A stretch of 64,000 nt of DNA from Bacteroidota bacterium. GTDB lineage: Bacteria; Bacteroidota; Bacteroidia; Flavobacteriales; Flavobacteriaceae. The translations under genes and the position numbers were made by a program. The stretch is taken from contig JAJRRO010000016.1 in NCBI GenBank assembly GCA_024279425.1, positions 62,001-126,000 on the forward strand, in the 5' to 3' direction. Of this stretch, positions 8,578-17,882 are shown one piece after another; position 1 is the first letter of the stretch, and each line of letters starts with the position of its first letter. The notes under the pieces were generated by a model that was not told where the DNA came from, made no database searches, and was given only the letters and a program-made list of their open reading frames with translations.

Positions 8578-9525
8578 TTATTCTTCTTTAATTTCAGAGG
8601 ACTCAACTTCATAATACCTTATTTTACGGGAAGTATAGGCGTTTTCAGGGGTAATTATCTCTTTAATCCAATTTCCTATTTCCCCGTTGTCGAATTGGTA
8701 AATGTATTTCTTGACGTCGACAGATTTCCCTTTTTTTGCAGTCGATTTGATTAGCATCCCCATTTTATCATATTCATGGGTGATTTTTTCAATCGGTACA
8801 AATTGTTTCCTAACCGGGTCATGATTAAATTTTGTCTCTGAAACTAATTTTCCCTCAGTATCAAAGATTTCTTCCAATGCGACATCGGGCTCTCCTTCCA
8901 GAAACTTCTTGGTCAATACCACACGATGCCGGGTTTTGTCCTTTGCTTTTTTTGTGGAGTTGCGAACGGACTTTAGAATGGTTCCGTTCAAAGAATTGGT
9001 TTGGGTCTGTTCTCCTTTATAGTCAGTATATTCTATTAGGGTCTCGTCGTTGCCATCATTATTCATCCTAATGATTTTAACTAGAATCCCATCGGCATTG
9101 TAAAAATATTCGTAGCGATCCAAAAACTCTTTGTCGTATGAGATAATCTTTTCGATAACCTTCCTCATTGGAATAGTATCTGTAGCATAAAAATTGGCGT
9201 ATGAGGTACTGCTATCAAAAACATTGTTCCTATAGTTCTCGAAACGTTTTTCTACCAGTTCCCCTTGCCGATACTTGTAATAGGTTACATCATAATCGGT
9301 ATCATTATATCGCGTCACAGATTTGGTCAGCATTCCTTCTTTATTGAAATCATAAACTTCCTTTCCGTATTTGGTAGTCACCATACAGGATTGAACGGGG
9401 CCTTCCAAATCAAAATCAGCCCTTGTAAATATTTTTATTTCCTGGGACTGGGCAAACCAAGGAGTACAAACAATGACCAGCATTAATATAGATTGTAAAG
9501 AAGAAGTAATACAATTTTTTCCCAT
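8578..9525 (-). CDS. Secreted protein with degenerate YD-like repeats
   Basis: Hypothetical exported protein of 315 residues. After a basic N-terminus and a hydrophobic signal segment (about 10-26, ending FAQSQ), the chain has several loosely repeated units of the form F-D-x-x-G-x-L-x-K/S followed by YxY, for example YDFNKEGMLTKS, YFYNADGILVKI, FDTEGKLVSE and YDKMGMLIKS. This pattern resembles the beta-strand repeats of RHS/YD or MORN-like proteins, suggesting a periplasmic or surface beta-rich structure. No enzymatic motif is seen, and the neighbours give no functional clue. Confidence 0.7.
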   Translation of the reverse strand: MGKNCITSSLQSILMLVIVCTPWFAQSQEIKIFTRADFDLEGPVQSCMVTTKYGKEVYDFNKEGMLTKSVTRYNDTDYDVTYYKYRQGELVEKRFENYRNNVFDSSTSYANFYATDTIPMRKVIEKIISYDKEFLDRYEYFYNADGILVKIIRMNNDGNDETLIEYTDYKGEQTQTNSLNGTILKSVRNSTKKAKDKTRHRVVLTKKFLEGEPDVALEEIFDTEGKLVSETKFNHDPVRKQFVPIEKITHEYDKMGMLIKSTAKKGKSVDVKKYIYQFDNGEIGNWIKEIITPENAYTSRKIRYYEVESSEIKEE

Positions 9526-9685
9526 ATATCAAAAGTACTTTATAATACAACAACATTAAAACAAATTCCATACCACAAACATTATTGCATGAATTGTTTA
9601 AAAAGCAAGCAATTCATCTGAATTATACTAGATCTGTCTCGTATATTTACTCCAGTAAAACTAAAAATCAACCAAAATATTCTCC

Positions 9686-10590
9686 ATGACCGGAAAAATA
9701 GTGTTGTTCGTTCCTCTTTTGATTTTGATAGGTTGTAACCAAAAAAAAACAATGTTCCAGAATTCCCCGAATTTGAGATTGGGGTGGTCTCTGACTGTCA
9801 ATATTGCAATTGTGATCCTTCCGGAACTCGTTTTTATAGGGAGTCGCCCACAAGATTAGGCCATGCAGTCAAAATCCTTAATGAGCATCCATTGGATTAT
9901 ACCATACACTTAGGGGACTTTATCGACAGGGATTTTAAAAGTTTTGATAGTGTCACCCCTATTTGGAAGGGCTTAAAATCGGAGAAGTACCATGTACTCG
10001 GAAATCATGATTTTAGTATTGTAGATTCCCTAAAGCCGTTGGTCTTTGAAAAAATGGATATTGAAGATCGCTATTATAGTATTATAAGGAACAAATGGCG
10101 ATTTATTGTCTTGGATGGAAATGACCTGAGTGTTCATGGGGCTCTTACGCTGTAAAAAAAACAACAAACCGATTCTCTTTATCAACTTCTTGCCGATAAG
10201 AACAAATCAAACTTGAAGTCTTGGAACGGTGGACTGAGCAGGGGTCAACTTCTTTGGGTCGAGAATGAATTGAATCTGGCCGTAGCGAACAATGAACGTG
10301 TAGGTTTTTATTGCCATTTTCCGACATTGGCAGAATCGGATAGCCATAATCTATGGAATTACGAGCAATTACTCACCCTAATTGATAGATATGAATGTGT
10401 CAAATTCTATTTTAACGGTCACAACCATGCCGGAGGTTATGTTGAAAAAAATGGAGTACATTATTTGAACTTTAAAGGTATGGTAGATACCAAGGACTCT
10501 ACATCTTTTGCCACGGTTGCCTTCCGAAAAGATTCTCTTTTCGTAAAAGGGTATGGACGCGAATTGTCTCGAAGCTTAAAAATAAGGTGA
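9686..10590 (+). pseudogene. Broken lipoprotein metallophosphoesterase
   Basis: Remnant of a calcineurin-like metallophosphoesterase. The ATG at 9686 encodes a lipoprotein signal ending LLILIGC. The frame is then lost by one base at an A run (9741-9749), after which the true frame resumes with EIGVVSDCQYC, DFIDRD and LGNHDF (metal-binding motifs). A TAA at 10153-10155 then interrupts the same frame, beyond which it continues with SWNGGLSRGQLLWVENEL and the GHNHAGGY motif to a stop at 10590. Two separate lesions argue for a decayed gene, though the first could be a homopolymer miscall. Intact homologues act on phosphoesters outside the inner membrane. Confidence 0.8.
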
Positions 10591-10635
10591 CTCTACATTA
10601 GCTTTTTATAAACACATTGAAATAGAGACAAAAAA

Positions 10636-10668
10636 AGACCTGTCAGGTTTTTAAAACCTGACAGGTCT
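10636..10668. terminator. Perfect 16-bp inverted repeat downstream of dnaK
   Basis: AGACCTGTCAGGTTTT and its exact complement flank a single T. It lies 34 bases beyond the dnaK stop and after the broken phosphoesterase gene, so it could terminate both convergent transcripts. The symmetry, with A-runs outside the stem, fits a bidirectional terminator; it may also belong to a dispersed palindrome family. Confidence 0.7.
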
Positions 10669-10702
10669 ACAATTCATCTATTATTTGCTTCTGAGGCAGA
10701 AA

Positions 10703-12610
10703 CTACTTGACTTCTTCGAAGTCTACGTCTTCAACATTATCACTTTCCGCAGCTTCTGCACCGGCAGCCTCCTCACCATTTGGTGATGCTCCCGCTTGTT
10801 GTGCGTCGGCTTGGGCTTTGTACATTTCCTCTGAAGCAACTTTCCAGGCTTCGTTGATTTTATCCAAAGCCGGAGTGATAACAGCTACATCCTTGCTTTC
10901 ATAGGCTTTCTTCAATTCTTCCAAAGCATCTTCGATAGGCTTTTTCTTATCATCAGACAATTTATCGCCAAACTCTGTCAATTGCTTTTCGGTCTGGAAA
11001 ATCATTCCATCTGCCTCATTCAATTTATCGGCAGTTTCTTTCGCCTTTTTATCAGTTTCGGCATTTGCCTCTGCTTCAGCCTTCATCTTTTTGATTTCCT
11101 CATCGGTCAATCCTGAGGAAGCCTCGATTCTAATGTCCTGAGATTTGTTCGTAGCCTTATCCGTAGCCGAAACTTTAATAATACCATTGGCATCAATATC
11201 AAAGGTGACTTCAATCTGTGGAGTTCCCCTTTGTGCAGGTGGAATTCCATCTAAGTGAAAACGTCCTATATTCTTATTATCAGTTGCCATAGGCCTTTCC
11301 CCCTGTAGTACATGTATTTCAACAGAAGGCTGATTGTCAGCTGCTGTTGAGAACACTTGTGACTTTTTCGTAGGGATTGTGGTATTAGCATCGATCAACT
11401 TGGTCATAACACCACCCATAGTCTCAATTCCCAAAGAAAGTGGGGTTACATCCAATAACAATACATCTTTAACATCTCCGGTCAAAACACCCCCTTGGAT
11501 TGCTGCACCTACGGCAACAACCTCATCTGGATTCACTCCTTTTGATGGCTTCTTACCAAAGAATTTCTCAACAGCTTCCTGTACGGCAGGAATTCTGGTA
11601 GAACCACCTACTAAGATAATCTCATCAATATCACTCTTTGACAATCCTGCAGCTTTCAATGCAGTTTGACAAGGATTAATGGTTCTTTTGACCAAATCAG
11701 CAATCAGTTGCTCAAACTTCGATTTAGACAATGTACGTACCAAATGCTTAGGTCCTGAAGCAGTTGCTGTAACATATGGCAAATTAATCTCGGTCTGTGA
11801 AGAAGAAGACAATTCAATTTTTGCCTTTTCAGCGGCTTCACGTAAACGTTGCAATGCCATGGCATCATCACGGAGGTCTATACTCTCCTCAGCTTTGAAT
11901 TCTTCAGCCAACCAATCAATGATTTTTTGATCAACATCATCACCCCCTAGGTGGGTATCGCCATCAGTGGCCAATACTTCAAAAACACCGTCTCCCAATT
12001 CCAATATTGAAACATCGTGTGTACCTCCACCAAAGTCAAAAACAACTATTTTTTGGTCGGTATTTTTTTTATCCATACCGTATGCCAATGCAGCAGCAGT
12101 TGGCTCATTGATGATACGTTCCACTTTAAGTCCGGCAATCTCGCCCGCTTCTTTCGTAGCTTGTCTTTGCGCATCATTAAAGTATGCTGGCACCGTAATT
12201 ACAGCACGCGTAACATCTTGACCCAAGTAATCCTCGGCTGTCTTCTTCATTTTCTGAAGAATCATGGCAGAAAGTTCTTGTGGTGTATATAAACGACCAT
12301 CGATGTCAACCCTTGGTGTATTGTTATCTCCCTTAACCACTGTATAAGGCACTCTATTAGCCTCTTTTTGTGATTCGGAATACATGTTCCCCATAAAACG
12401 TTTGATGGAATAAACGGTTTTGGTTGGGTTGGTCACTGCCTGTCTTTTGGCAGGATCACCAACTTTGATTTCTCCACCTTCTACAAATGCAATAACCGAT
12501 GGTGTGGTTCGCTTGCCCTCTGCATTAGGAATTACAACAGGCTCGTTACCTTCCATAACGGAAACGCATGAATTGGTCGTACCCAAATCTATACCTATAA
12601 TTTTACTCAT
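10703..12610 (-). CDS. dnaK: Hsp70 chaperone DnaK
   Basis: ATP-dependent Hsp70 chaperone of 635 residues. It starts [18 protein letters not shown], contains the phosphate-binding [16 protein letters not shown] and [14 protein letters not shown] of the actin-like ATPase domain (1-380), the linker [15 protein letters not shown], a substrate-binding domain and a C-terminal acidic tail ending DVDFEEVK. dnaJ and grpE are not adjacent, as is common in this group. It is flanked upstream by two short palindromes and downstream by a strong inverted repeat, consistent with a single-gene heat-shock transcript. Confidence 0.98.
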   Translation of the reverse strand: MSKIIGIDLGTTNSCVSVMEGNEPVVIPNAEGKRTTPSVIAFVEGGEIKVGDPAKRQAVTNPTKTVYSIKRFMGNMYSESQKEANRVPYTVVKGDNNTPRVDIDGRLYTPQELSAMILQKMKKTAEDYLGQDVTRAVITVPAYFNDAQRQATKEAGEIAGLKVERIINEPTAAALAYGMDKKNTDQKIVVFDFGGGTHDVSILELGDGVFEVLATDGDTHLGGDDVDQKIIDWLAEEFKAEESIDLRDDAMALQRLREAAEKAKIELSSSSQTEINLPYVTATASGPKHLVRTLSKSKFEQLIADLVKRTINPCQTALKAAGLSKSDIDEIILVGGSTRIPAVQEAVEKFFGKKPSKGVNPDEVVAVGAAIQGGVLTGDVKDVLLLDVTPLSLGIETMGGVMTKLIDANTTIPTKKSQVFSTAADNQPSVEIHVLQGERPMATDNKNIGRFHLDGIPPAQRGTPQIEVTFDIDANGIIKVSATDKATNKSQDIRIEASSGLTDEEIKKMKAEAEANAETDKKAKETADKLNEADGMIFQTEKQLTEFGDKLSDDKKKPIEDALEELKKAYESKDVAVITPALDKINEAWKVASEEMYKAQADAQQAGASPNGEEAAGAEAAESDNVEDVDFEEVK

Positions 12611-12671
12611 TATATCTATTTTAAAATATTAGTGCTAATTTCATATGTCGGTTTATGAATGACAAACAATA

Positions 12672-12701
12672 TGCCAATTGGCAAAAACTGACATGATGTC
12701 A
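12672..12701 (-). promoter_or_regulatory. Two adjacent palindromes upstream of dnaK
   Basis: TGCCAATTGGCA (12672-12683) and TGACATGATGTCA (12689-12701) are perfect palindromes six bases apart, about 60-90 bases upstream of the dnaK ATG. Their position suits an operator for heat-shock control. No match to a named regulator is claimed. Confidence 0.4.
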
Positions 12702-12864
12702 TTTTTAAGGCCAATACACTACTGGATATAGGACAAAAGACCATCTTACTTTTAGTAAATCGCACCTTCAATCATATCATAAAAACCAAACATTTAACAA
12801 TCCAAGTATTTAAAATTGGTTCAACAATAAGTTTATCTTTAACCTGATTTAAAAATAATCAAGG

Positions 12865-14289
12865 ATGGAATGCATCAGCGTTTTTGATATGTTGAAAATA
12901 GGTGTTGGTCCGTCTAGCTCCCATACCTTGGGTCCTTGGCGTGCCGCTGAACGCTGGATAGCCGAACTTAAAACTTCTGGACATTTTCACAAAGTAGAAA
13001 AAGTACAAGTGCAGGTGTATGGCTCCCTATCCCTTACCGGGAAAGGCCATGCGACAGACTATGCCATTATGTTGGGACTCTCTGGTATTGATCCAGAATA
13101 TATACCTGTAGAGGACATCCATACAATCGTGAAAGAAATCAAGGATAGCAAGACCCTGAACTTCAATACTGAAACGCAACTCCCTTTTGATGTTGAAAAC
13201 GACATTCTTTTCCATCGTAAATTTTTACCCTTTCATGCCAATGGATTGACTTTTGAAGCTACCCTAAATTCGGGTACTAAAACGGCGGAGACCTACTATT
13301 CCATTGGTGGTGGGTTCGTTGTGGTCGAGACTATGGAAAATGCCAAACACAAGCTTAAGGATTTTAAGACCTTTCCCTACCCCATTTCTTTGGGTGATGA
13401 GCTTTTGGCGTATTGTAAAAAGGAAGCTAAAAATATCTCAGAGATTGTCTGCGCCAATGAACGCTCTTTACGAACAGATGCCCAAATAAATTTTGAATTG
13501 CAGCGAATATGGAACACCATGCTCGAATGTATGTATACGGGCTGCCATACCGAGGGGAATTTGCCGGGTGGACTCAATGTACGCCGACGCGCCTTTGATA
13601 TGCATCAAAATTTAAAGGGCGAGCAATCCTATTCGAATCCTGGGGAGTGGTTACTGAGCATTCGCAAAACCGAGGTAAAGTTTCGGGAGATCCTAAAATG
13701 GGTGAGTTGTTTTGCTTTGGCGGTCAATGAGGTCAATGCTGCCTTGGGGCGCGTGGTTACAGCCCCCACCAATGGAAGTGCAGGAGTCATCCCCGCGGTA
13801 TTGATGTATTATATGGTCATTGAGAACTATGAAGCGGACTTTGAAGAAGTGAAGAAGTTTCTTTTAGTGGCTGGGGAAATTGGCAGTATTTTTAAGAAAG
13901 GGGCAACTATTTCTGCTGCCATGGGTGGCTGCCAGGCCGAAATCGGGGTTTCCTCGGCCATGGCTGCTGGTGCATTGACCGAATTGTTGGGAGGCACCCC
14001 CGAACAAGTATTGATGGCAGCCGAAATTGCCATGGAACACCATTTGGGACTCACCTGTGATCCCATCGGTGGTTTGGTGCAGATACCCTGCATAGAGCGA
14101 AACTCCATGGGTGCGTTAAAAGCTATAAATGCAGCCGAATTGGCATTGGGTTCTAATCCCAAAGATGCCAAGGTACCTTTAGATAAGGTGGTGCAGACCC
14201 TATGGGAAACCGCTAAGGATATGAACGCTAAATATAAGGAAACCTCCAAAGGTGGCTTGGCTGTTGGGGTATACCTGAGTGATTGTTAG
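12865..14289 (+). CDS. sdaA: L-serine ammonia-lyase, single-chain iron-sulfur type
   Basis: Iron-sulfur L-serine dehydratase (474 residues) converting L-serine to pyruvate and ammonia in the cytoplasm. The beta domain begins [24 protein letters not shown]. The alpha domain holds [18 protein letters not shown] and the cluster cysteines in [18 protein letters not shown] and QIPCIERN. The protein ends ...YLSDC: a C-terminal cysteine that in characterised type 2 enzymes folds back to ligate the cluster. It is a single gene, divergent from dnaK across a 254-base spacer. Confidence 0.95.
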   Translation: MECISVFDMLKIGVGPSSSHTLGPWRAAERWIAELKTSGHFHKVEKVQVQVYGSLSLTGKGHATDYAIMLGLSGIDPEYIPVEDIHTIVKEIKDSKTLNFNTETQLPFDVENDILFHRKFLPFHANGLTFEATLNSGTKTAETYYSIGGGFVVVETMENAKHKLKDFKTFPYPISLGDELLAYCKKEAKNISEIVCANERSLRTDAQINFELQRIWNTMLECMYTGCHTEGNLPGGLNVRRRAFDMHQNLKGEQSYSNPGEWLLSIRKTEVKFREILKWVSCFALAVNEVNAALGRVVTAPTNGSAGVIPAVLMYYMVIENYEADFEEVKKFLLVAGEIGSIFKKGATISAAMGGCQAEIGVSSAMAAGALTELLGGTPEQVLMAAEIAMEHHLGLTCDPIGGLVQIPCIERNSMGALKAINAAELALGSNPKDAKVPLDKVVQTLWETAKDMNAKYKETSKGGLAVGVYLSDC

Positions 14290-14466
14290 ATGTCTCTTTA
14301 CTAAAAGTTTATTATCGTTTGTACGCATTTGTAATTGCTTATAAATAAGTACCTCGCATTTTTCCAATACCAGGCTCATATTTTCAATTTTTTTATAGGA
14401 ATTTTAGAAAATATTACTATTATAGGAATATACTTAACAGTAACTATATACAATTGTTAGCCTTCA

Positions 14467-14484
14467 TCCCGATAGCTATCGGGA
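14467..14484. repeat. 18-bp perfect palindrome
   Basis: TCCCGATAGCTATCGGGA is self-complementary and sits 16 bases before the start of the DUF6090 gene. Degraded versions of the same string occur inside the dispersed repeat copies near 15427-15447 and 19667-19683, so it belongs to the repeat family of this accessory stretch. Confidence 0.6.
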
Positions 14485-14499
14485 CCAACCAACGAACCA

Positions 14500-15228
14500 A
14501 TGATAAAATTCTTTAGAAAAATACGATACGACCTTATGGAGAAAAATAAAACTGGAAAGTATTTAAAATATGCCATTGGAGAAATAGTACTCGTAGTTAT
14601 TGGGATTTTAATTGCTTTAAGTATTAATAACTGGAATGAGTGGAGGAAAGAAAGATTCACAGAGAATAAGGTATTGGAAAATTTGAAGGAGAATTTGGAG
14701 ATGAATATTCATCAAATAGAGAGTCAGTTAACTGCCATCCATCGCAATAATCAATCGGGCGAGATCATTTTGTCTGTTTTAGGTGCAGTTCAAGTCAATA
14801 CTGATACATTGGGGCATCATTTTCATCGCGCGCTCTTAAACAACGGAAACCTTCGTTTATCACAAGCAGGTTATGAGTCATTAAAGAATGTAGGATTTGA
14901 AATCATCCAGAATGAATACTTACAAAATGATATTATTGACCTCTATGAAATCACTTATTTGAATTTGAACCGTGTGCAACAATGGGGAATGGAGGTCAGA
15001 CCCGATTGGGATTCTTTTGTGGTTGAACATTTTATTCTTGGAATTTCTAATTGGGTGCCAAGAGATTTTAACTTTGTAATTAATAATCACTACTTCAACG
15101 GGTTGGTAGCTGTGGGCAGAGCCCAGAGGAGATATTATGGCGAAAAATATCAAAACGCACTCAAAGAGACTATTAGAGTTCTTCAACTCATTAAGGATAA
15201 ATTGGGTGAAGAAGGGGTAAAAGAATAA
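14500..15228 (+). CDS. DUF6090 family membrane-anchored protein
   Basis: Protein of 242 residues with the hallmark N-terminus of DUF6090: MIKFFRKIRYDLMEKNKTGKYL is cytosolic and basic, followed by one transmembrane helix (AIGEIVLVVIGILIALSIN) and the conserved NNWNE. The remainder is a helical, probably periplasmic domain. The family is very common in Flavobacteriia, often in multiple copies; no biochemical role is known to me. It opens the accessory stretch, just after an 18-bp palindrome. Confidence 0.85.
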   Translation: MIKFFRKIRYDLMEKNKTGKYLKYAIGEIVLVVIGILIALSINNWNEWRKERFTENKVLENLKENLEMNIHQIESQLTAIHRNNQSGEIILSVLGAVQVNTDTLGHHFHRALLNNGNLRLSQAGYESLKNVGFEIIQNEYLQNDIIDLYEITYLNLNRVQQWGMEVRPDWDSFVVEHFILGISNWVPRDFNFVINNHYFNGLVAVGRAQRRYYGEKYQNALKETIRVLQLIKDKLGEEGVKE

Positions 15229-15320
15229 ATGACGAATTGATGCGAAGAACTAATTAACTAGAAAAACGAAAGGCTACCAAGGGCTTTAATTAATTGTAGT
15301 TTTGAGCTTCATTAAAATAT

Positions 15321-15676
15321 ACTATCATCTACAGCGCAAAACCGAATTACTCAAAATCCAGCCCATTAGAATATCACCTCTGACCGGCTTCGAGCCAAAA
15401 CGCATGACATCGTCTGCTAAGTTCCCATAGGCTATCGGGGCGGGACGGCAATTTATACTCCCAATTCCCGGCCAGAGGCAGGCAGGTACAAAATCGACAA
15501 GATATACGACCGCTTCGCAGCCTTCTTGGTAAACTATTATTTGAAATCAAGGTTCCCAAGGAAAGTCAGTTTTTCCAACGATAGTTAAAGGGTTTTGCTA
15601 TATTTCCGTAGAAATCACAGAACGCCCCAACTCGCACACCACTATCGTAGATGTCGTGTTTAGCAAATCGTGACAA
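15321..15676 (+). repeat. Dispersed repeat, copy A (attC-like ends)
   Basis: A non-coding stretch of about 350 bases, clearly alignable with copy B (19551-19894): shared strings include ACCGAATTACTC, CCCATTAGA, TATCACCTCTGACCGG, AATTTATACTCCCAAT, CAGTTTTTCCAACGA and TATATTTCCGTAGAAATC. Inside it, GCATGAC (15402-15408) with GCTAAGT (15416-15422) faces GTTTAGC (15658-15664) with GTGACAA (15670-15676) in inverted, attC-core-like arrangement, about 270 bases end to end. It fills the gap between the DUF6090 and GNAT genes. Confidence 0.75.
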
Positions 15677-15687
15677 TAAGCTGTCCA

Positions 15688-16212
15688 ATGAAACACGCAA
15701 AACTGGCAAATATTTCGGACAAGTATTTCTTGAAGGCCTGGGAACTCTATGAGTTAGCTTTTCCTCTGGAAGAGCGAAGGTTAAAAGTTGCCCAGTCCCG
15801 TGTTATGAAGAACTCGAATTATAATTTTGATATTGTAATCAATAACGACCAATTTATTGGGTTTATCTTATGGTGGGATTTTGAAACACTCAGATACGTA
15901 GAACATTTTGCCACATCAGCACATCAACGAAATAAGGGATTCGGAAAGTTAATTCTTGAAAAGTTTATGGGTAGCAGTGACAAGCCTATTGTATTGGAGG
16001 TAGAATTGCCAAATTCAAGCATCAACCAACGAAGAATAAAATTTTACGAAAGAATTGGATTTAAACTAAATCAACATTATTATGAAATCCCTCCCACGCA
16101 TAAAGGCCAATCACCTTTGCAATTACTGCTCATGTCGTACCCGGTCCTCCTATCTACAAATGATGTTGACCAGTTTATAAAAATATGTCATCCCTTTATT
16201 TTTAAAGACTAA
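15688..16212 (+). CDS. GNAT-family acetyltransferase
   Basis: GCN5-related acetyltransferase of about 174 residues. The acetyl-CoA-binding motif is RNKGFGKLILEKF, and the preceding beta strand YVEHFATSAHQ and the following YERIGFKLNQHYYEIPP complete the fold. I chose the ATG at 15688; an in-frame GTG at 15670 lies within the repeat end. It is a lone gene between a dispersed repeat and a symporter gene, like a mobile cassette cargo. Substrate unknown. Confidence 0.82.
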   Translation: MKHAKLANISDKYFLKAWELYELAFPLEERRLKVAQSRVMKNSNYNFDIVINNDQFIGFILWWDFETLRYVEHFATSAHQRNKGFGKLILEKFMGSSDKPIVLEVELPNSSINQRRIKFYERIGFKLNQHYYEIPPTHKGQSPLQLLLMSYPVLLSTNDVDQFIKICHPFIFKD

Positions 16213-16313
16213 TCATACATCCACCGGAAGATTTAGCAGACCCAGGGCAAAATTCTTTGCTGTTGTACTCCTAATTTTCAAATTCCTATCTTTAGCTTCA
16301 ACTATACCAACCA

Positions 16314-17711
16314 ATGATTGTTGCTTCCATATTCTTATACATTGCAGTGACCCTAGCTATCGGTTTTTGGGCCTCTAAGCGGGTAAAGACAACCGAAGAT
16401 TTTACCCTAGCAGGCAAGAGTCTGCCCATGATACTTGTAGGTGTTACAATATTTGCGACCTGGTTTGGTCCAGAATTGATTATGGGTGTTCCGGGGCATT
16501 TTGTGGAACATGGACTTAAGGGAATTATTACTGATAATATTGGAAATAGTCTCTGTCTTATTTTAGTGGGATTCTTTTATGCCCGGCAGCTATATCGAAT
16601 GAACATTGTCACTTTAAGTGATTTTTTCAAGCTGCGCTATGGGAAATCTGTAGAGCTCGCAACCTCTTTAATTTATGTATACACCTATTTCTTTTGGATT
16701 GCCGCCCAATTTGTTGCCCTGGCCTATCTTTTTCAATCTATATTAGGTATTTCTATCCCAAACGGAATATTCCTAGGTGCGACCATTGTGGTTATTTATA
16801 CCTATATCGGCGGTATGTGGGCAGTAACATTTACCGATTTAATACAAAGTACACTTATACTGATTGGGTTGTTTATCATCTGTACGAATATTCTAGATGA
16901 AACTGGAGGACTGGCTCCGATCTTTGCTGACCAACCAGAGGGTTTTTACCAGTTTTTTCCGGAAAGTGGTTTATACAATTGGTCCGACTATCTGGCCACG
17001 TGGATGGCTTTTGGAATTGGAGCTATACCAGCTCAAGAGATATACCAACGCGTCTTCTCGGCAAAATCAGGAAATGCAGGGAGGAATGGGGTATTCCTAA
17101 GTGCCTTGCTATTATTTGTTATTGGGATACTACCGCTCATAATAGGCCTGGGAGCTGCCAAGCTCCACCCTGAATTAATGGGAGCTGACCATGGACAAAA
17201 TTTAATTCCAGATATGGTTGCTCAATATAATAGTATTCCGGTTCAAATGCTTTTTTTCGGGGCACTTATTTCTGCCATCCTAAGTACATCGAGTGGAGCA
17301 ATGTTATCGCCAGCAACCATAATTGGAGAAAATTTATTAAAACCCAACCTACCTAACATTTCTGATGGGCAATTACTCCGTTTGACACGAATAAGTGTGA
17401 TTGTAATTGCCTTTATTTCTTGTCTTTTTGCTCTAAATGATACAAATATCCATGGCCTGGTTGTTTCTTCTTCTGTTCTCATTATGGTCTGTCTACTGGC
17501 TCCATTGACTTTCGGCCTTTATTGGAAAAGGTCTTCGACTTTTGGAGCTTGGATATCCATGGTATTAGGTGCCTTGGTCTGGATAGCATCCAATTACATG
17601 GATACGCTTATACACCCAACGATATATGGGACTTTAGTCAGTTGTATGGCAATGATCCTGGGTAGTTTGTTGCGCCCGGACAACCCCAAGTCCCTACACG
17701 GGACTATATGA
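16314..17711 (+). CDS. Sodium:solute symporter (SSS family)
   Basis: Inner-membrane transporter of 465 residues with about 13 predicted helices. The SSS pattern is visible: an N-terminal FWASKRVKTTEDFTLAGKSLP, then VGVTIFATWFGPELIMGVPG, TLSDFFKLRYGKSVE, and a sodium-site-type segment LISAILSTSSGAMLSPATIIGEN. Family members couple sodium entry to uptake of sugars, amino acids or carboxylates; the substrate is not predictable here. No sensor-kinase extension is present. It ends ATA TGA, showing that TGA serves as a normal stop in this genome. Confidence 0.9.
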   Translation: MIVASIFLYIAVTLAIGFWASKRVKTTEDFTLAGKSLPMILVGVTIFATWFGPELIMGVPGHFVEHGLKGIITDNIGNSLCLILVGFFYARQLYRMNIVTLSDFFKLRYGKSVELATSLIYVYTYFFWIAAQFVALAYLFQSILGISIPNGIFLGATIVVIYTYIGGMWAVTFTDLIQSTLILIGLFIICTNILDETGGLAPIFADQPEGFYQFFPESGLYNWSDYLATWMAFGIGAIPAQEIYQRVFSAKSGNAGRNGVFLSALLLFVIGILPLIIGLGAAKLHPELMGADHGQNLIPDMVAQYNSIPVQMLFFGALISAILSTSSGAMLSPATIIGENLLKPNLPNISDGQLLRLTRISVIVIAFISCLFALNDTNIHGLVVSSSVLIMVCLLAPLTFGLYWKRSSTFGAWISMVLGALVWIASNYMDTLIHPTIYGTLVSCMAMILGSLLRPDNPKSLHGTI

Positions 17712-17775
17712 TAATAATGATTCTTTAGTTAGAATTATCATTTTCCCAATAGGCGCTGAAACTGGCATTTATCAA

Positions 17776-17865
17776 ACGATAGTCAAAAGATTTTGCTATA
17801 TTTCCTTTAAAATCACCAACTCGCCCACCGCTTTCGCAGATGTCGTGTTTAGCAGGTAGTTATGC
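17776..17865 (+). repeat. Dispersed repeat, partial copy C (attC-like right end)
   Basis: Only the right-hand 90 bases of the repeat are present: ACGATAGTCAAAAGATTTTG aligned to copy A, then GCTATATTTCC, CTCGCCCACC and CAGATGTCGTGTTTAGC. The end reads GTTTAGC-AGGTA-GTTATGC, the cleanest attC-core-like end in the window, and the ATG inside GTTATGC is in frame with the following serine-hydrolase gene. Confidence 0.7.
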
Positions 17866-17882
17866 ACAAAAAAAGCAAAATC

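Noticed and set aside
10636-10668. Palindrome as an insertion-sequence end
   Set aside because: It is a single short hairpin with no transposase frame or second end nearby; a bidirectional terminator explains it better.
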